A stretch of 64,000 bases of DNA from Leguminivora glycinivorella. Its lineage: Eukaryota; Arthropoda; Insecta; Lepidoptera; Tortricidae. Below, in pieces: positions 46,101 to 52,100 of the stretch (position 1 is its first letter; each line of letters opens with the position of its first letter). Location: assembly GCF_023078275.1 (NCBI RefSeq), contig NC_062979.1, forward strand, positions 24,905,848-24,969,847. The letters run 5' to 3'. The position numbers were made by a program, and so were the translations under genes. The notes beneath the pieces were generated by a model. That model was not told where the DNA came from. It saw only the letters and a list, made by a program, of their open reading frames with translations, and did no database searches.

Positions 46101-49100
46101 TTGTGGAAAAAAAAAGAATTTTGAAGGAAAATGTAAAAAAAAATACCGTTCCCCCCCCCTTATCTCCGAAGTTTACCAACGAAAAATTATGAAAATTTTA
46201 GGAAACATTGGTTTTATGCTAAATATTACAGGAAAAATAATATATAATCGTGTTTGTATCTTGAAAACTTTTTTTTTAATTCACAAAAAACTTTTCACAT
46301 TTTTACTTTTAATTTACCCACCTTTGCGGATGTATATAGTACTTCAAATTAATACGAGATGTTACGTAAATCATGTTCTTTCCAATAAAGTAAAAATTGT
46401 TTAAATCGGTTAACATTATAAAGAATAATCCCTGAAAAACCAACATACTATGGTCGCGCAAATTAGTTAGCGAATTCATCGAGAGATGGCGCTATACACA
46501 ATAATGCTCATTAGTACCTATACTTTCGTCTTCTAGTCAAGTCGTTAGAGTTATGTGAAAACATGAGATTATTTTAACTGGGGAATTTGAAAGTTTGTAC
46601 GGAACCCTCGGTGGGCGAGTCCAACTCGCACTTGACCGGTTTTTTAAATTAGTCATGGTTTGAAAATTGTCATGTTATGATCGACGTGCAACGATAATGG
46701 CCAAGTGTCATAATGTCAAGGTATCAAATACAGATTTTCAAATCCGAATCAGGCTTCTGTAGGGACAATTAGCTCATTACGTATTTACTGAAACTCCGGG
46801 CTACTAGAAAGCATTAAAACTTCAGGCGAAGTTCCGTTGTCCGCACTTGAGTTCACGCCGTAACTAAGAGTTATAGCTGTAAGTGATATTAGACAATTAA
46901 ATGGTTTATGTACTTAATCGAAGAGCTTAATTTATTATAATGTAATACTTGCGTATGTATGTTTAAATGCCGCAAGAAGTCTGACTCTTGTTTCTTCACG
47001 TTTCGCGTAGTTCTAACCACCATCAAATAAATAAATAAATAAATATTGGGGACACCTTACACAGATAAACTTAGCCCCATACTAAGCATGGCTTGTACTA
47101 TGGGTGCTAAGCGACGATATACATACTTCAAATTCTTCAAATCAGTATTCAAATTCTTTCAATATTGCTTAGCTTTGCCCTGCCGGCCCAGTGAAACTCT
47201 GTAGGGGGACACCTGAGGCATGTTTTTCATGGAATGGGAATACAGTTACGCACGATGTGGGACTCACCCTTGCTTCCCCTGTTCGTGGTGAGAAGGGGGG
47301 AAACGGCCGTACCCACTAAACCCACTCCGAGGTTTCAGTTTCACCCTCTTTTCCGTTCGTGAGAGCGCACTGCGATCGCGGTATTTTCACTTCACCACTG
47401 TGCCCTTCTGCAGCCAAGACCTCGAAGCCGAATGGCATTTCCTCGAAGCCAAACGCCGCAGAAATGCAACCTATCTCTATCGCTCTTGCGTATTGGCGCG
47501 ACAGAGCCAGACTGCATTTATGCGGCGTTTGGCGTCACAGAAGTGCCATTCGGCTACGGGGCCAGACGAGGGCACCCGCATGATTCAAAGATGATCTCAA
47601 AGGCTACCTGGACATTTTCAGAATTAGGGACCCCCAATTAGCGTAAGTTGTTAACAAAAATTAACTCATTGTCAGTTTTGTGACGACAATTAAGCATCTA
47701 AATAATAAATGTCTAATTTTTTTTTTCACATTCTTAAATGTAGATTATCGCTTGTAGATTGTAGATTAATGCTTAATTATAGACAATATTTTAACAAAAC
47801 ACATAACAATAAACAATATTTTTAACAAAAAACAATATTTTTATTAAAATGTAATGACATTTTAATAAAAATATTGTTTTTTGTGTTAAATACATGCATA
47901 AACTTTAAGCGCTAATCTACATTCAGAATGTGAAAAAAAAATTAGACAGATTTTATGCTTAATCTTAATTGTCGTCACAAAACTGACAGCGAGTTAACTT
48001 TTGTTAACAACTTTTGCTAATAGGCTACTTGACCCTTTTTTAAAGTCTATATTATATTATTAATTTTACTGTCCAATTAACCGAAAAAAATATTGCCGTA
48101 TTTTATTACGACTTGAAAACCGCAAAGTATACTTTCACTTAATCAGGCAAAAACAACATTAGCCATGTTAATCTATAGATTCGATCGATCGATTCAATCG
48201 AATTAAACACAAATCTTTCTGACATTACCTAAGTATGAGGCATAAAGTTCATTATGTCAGTGATTGACTTGACATGAAGTTAAGTTAGGTTCTATGACGT
48301 CACTACGTGACTGACAGCGTTTTCGGTGGCCAAAGTTCAGTCATCATTCACTTTTAATACCCAAAATCTATAAATATTGGTTTTTTATGTAAAATACTAC
48401 AAGAAACAATCATTTCTTCTGCCAAATTCTATATGAAGTAGCCTATTGGGGGGACCCAAATTCTGAAAATGCTCACCTACTCAAGCATGGCCCCACTGAG
48501 CAGGGGCTCCCTCTGTATTCTACGCATGTATTGTCCGAAACACCCGCGAACACACGCGAGGCCTGTCTCACCTGGCTGACGGAGCTGGAGGCCCGCCTGG
48601 AGCCTGAGTCGCCCTGCCGCGCCAGCGAGGCCCTGTAGGGTGACACGCTGCGGCCTCGGGACCCTGTACACATTAAACTCTGTATTAGGCTTTTTCTTAA
48701 CGTACAGTCAACCAATTGGAATCCTAAGCCACTGTAAAACTATGTCATAATGACGTTATAAATCAGATTGTAAAAAATCTCTTACTAAATTTGTTTTTTA
48801 TCATGCAGAAACGTCTGCGAGCGATATTACATAATTTTAAATTAAAGGAAAAATGGAAAAATTCACACCTCCGGCAGGACTCGAACCTGCGACCTCTGGC
48901 CTCGGGGCCCGGCAAGGCCAGAGGTCGCAGGTTCGAGTCCTGCCGGAGGTGTGAATTTTTCCATTTTTCCTTTAATTTAAAATTATGAAATCTCTTACTG
49001 CTTGTCATTTTGACATGGTTATAGTGGCCTAGGGTTCCAATTGGTTGACTGCAGGTACCCTCTGGCCTTTTCACCAGAGTGACATAGACACATGAATGTT

Positions 49101-52100
49101 GTGCCTATTTCTGGGTCGATAAATAACAATGTTACTCAGCGTCAATATTTCTGATGAACTGATGAACGGCGAAGTGTCACTGTCAGGTGACAATTCGTCA
49201 CTACTTTGAAAAAAAACTTGTATCTTCTTCTGTCAATGAAAAGAAAAATGTAATAAGTATGTATGAAATGCATATAGACTTACTGCGTTTTAACTTTGAG
49301 GAGCAGTGTGAGATACGAGATTTTTTCAAAGTAGTGACGAATTGTCACTGTGGTGAAACAGGCCACTGTGCTTTCTAAACACCAAAGGGGCACGTTACAC
49401 GTCTAAGAATGGATTTAGTAAAAAAAATATAGAAGAGCTAATAGCACCTTATGACCGTGTAAATATTTCATATTCGTTTTGTTCACTGTAATTTGGTGAA
49501 ATATAATAGAAATCATTAAATGTGTCAATAATCATCATGGGAGCCTGGGGTCCGTTTTGACAACACATCCCTATATGTAATCCCCACATGTCAATAATAT
49601 AAAAAATAAACATTTTCTACAACTAAATTCACGCATTAACGAGTTCATTGTCAAAAGTAACCTAAATTTGCTATTCAAATATTTTTTTCTTCATTTCAAG
49701 TATTTCAACTAGCTTAGGTCGACGTACAGTCAAGTGCAAAAATACGTATCGATTTTATCCGCTCAAAAATATGTACCGAGACCTTATTCCGCCGACATAA
49801 AGTGCTATGGGACATATTTTTGATAAGTTGTACGCACCCATATTTTTACACTTGACTGTACTGAACCCATATCACGAGTGAATAGTCAAATAAATCAATA
49901 ATTAAAGCAAAAAGCTGACAATGGGACAAATACGACCGTATCCCGGAAGGGATTTCAGATCCTGTCCATTCAATACAATCCTTAAAGGGTCCCAGGTTTC
50001 TTCCGTAGGTCATTTTAGAGACCTTTCACATGAGAGGCGGTGATAATGCGCGTTTCAGGCGCATTTTTATATATTTTACTAGCTTTTGCCAGCGGCTTCG
50101 CTCGCGTTAAATTAGATAATTTTTGTGGAATGCTCTTTATAAACTTAAGTGAAATATGACAGGTCGACTATTCGCGTTTTTGACATTTGACATGCAGTAA
50201 CTGTGAGGTAACCGAGAGGGGAGGGGGCACTTTCAGCGAGGAGCGGGAGGGGCCATACTATACGCTAGTACTCTTTATTGTACTGTGCTATAGGTATGAA
50301 AAAATTCTAGTCTTTGGGTACCTACATAAAAATCACGCATATGATAATTGTGCATCATCGCAACATCACGTGAAGCACCTTTATGAATCTCTAGTTTTAC
50401 ACCGCTCAATGGGACAGAAAATACGTGTAAAGGTTTCCCCAAACATATCGACGCGGATTCGGCGCTGGCTGACCAAAAATCGCTGAACGCAGCCATACGG
50501 TATCTACGCATGAAAATGCAGTACGAGCGATTTTCGGTCGGCGAAAGTCGAATCGGCGTCGATATGTCTGGGGACACCCTATATCGATAGAGTACAAGAA
50601 ATCCCACTATAACTAAAAGTTATAATACTGTGTTTGTAATTTTCAGAAGCCAATGCGGGGCTGTATCGAAACTAGTTCCAACTTGTTACTAGTTTGATTG
50701 TTTCCGCAAAACTTTGAAGCCTTACTTAAAACACCCATAACTAACATTGGGATAGTCTGTCGATTTTGAACCGTATTTTTGAGTATCGGATCTTGAATTT
50801 GAAATTGGTTTTAAATGGTTGTTGCAGCTTTACTTAGTGCGGACGTAAAATTATAACTATTATAAAAGTAAGTTTGAAGTAAGTTTGTCCTATTTGCCTT
50901 GGATGAAGGAAAACAGAACTGTGGAAAGAACATAGTCAGTGCGTTTTCTGCGGTTGTCTGCTGAACGACATAATTATGGTTTAAACTCAGGCATTACCGA
51001 ACGAGACTGACATATTAAGTACCTCTCTAAAAAATCCATACTAATATTATAAATGGGAAAGTGTGTGTGTCTGTCTTTCACGGCAAAACGGAGCGACGAA
51101 TTGACGTGATTTTTTAAGTGGAGAGAGTTGAAGCGATGGAAAGTGACATAGGCTACTTTTTGTCTCTTTCTAACGCGAGCAAAATCGCGGGCAAAAGCTA
51201 GTACTTATCTTATATTTTTGTGAAGAAAGGGCTGTACACGTCTTAGCTTAATGATGACCCACGCCAGAATGGTGGGGGTTCAGGTTTAGTCATTTTGTAT
51301 TGAAAGATTCAGACAACTCGGCCAGGATCGGAATCAAATAAACAGATCTTTCACTTACCAGCTGCTTGGCTGTCCTCACTCGCCCTCCTCTCTCTGGATA
51401 CAAGCGGCTCCTGGAAGGTGAGCGTCAGGCTGCCGCGCGGGCTGACCCGCGCCGCGTCCAGCTCCCCCGCCACCAGACTCCCCCTCGCACTCCGCTCCGA
51501 AGGCGCGATACTCCCGCGCGGACTCCTCTGAGGATCAGGCACTAAAGAACCCCTATGTGTCCTATTCACCCTCTCTTCCTTCTCTTTAACTTCAGCTATG
51601 CTCCCTCTGGGACTCGTCCTCGGACTCGGCCCCAGCTCCTTCTGACTCCGCGCGGGGTCCACTTGTATGCTCGCGACAGAATGCCGCGGGCTTCTTCCAA
51701 CATCAGGCACTAGTGAATTTCTCGGCTGATTCCAGCCAGTTACTTCTGGCACAAGGCTCCGTCGCGGACTCCTTGCGCTCATGTCTGGAGTCAAACTGTT
51801 CCGCGGACTTCGATTGAAGTCTTGAGGGTTTAAACTTAGTCTGGAACCATAAGGGATGTCAACTCCGAGGTTGTTTCTTGTAGGTGCTAGACTGTTCCTC
51901 GGTTGGAGGGCTGATTCTGGTACTATTGAGCCTCTAGGAGATCTGGGAGCGTCAGGGACTAGAGAATGTCTGGGGCTTCTGTGATAGGATTCGGCGGCTT
52001 CCGGAGCTAAGCTGGCTCGAGGGCTTCTGGGTGGAGGTGGGGTGTCTAACTCATCGTCAGTCTCTGTGGTTGCTAGAGATGCTCTCCTTGAGGGCTGGGC

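Noticed and set aside
48763..49074. Frames reading SNLRPLA and RRFESCRRC on both strands
   Set aside because: They are translations of a tRNA-like retroposon palindrome; such peptides are frequent false annotations.
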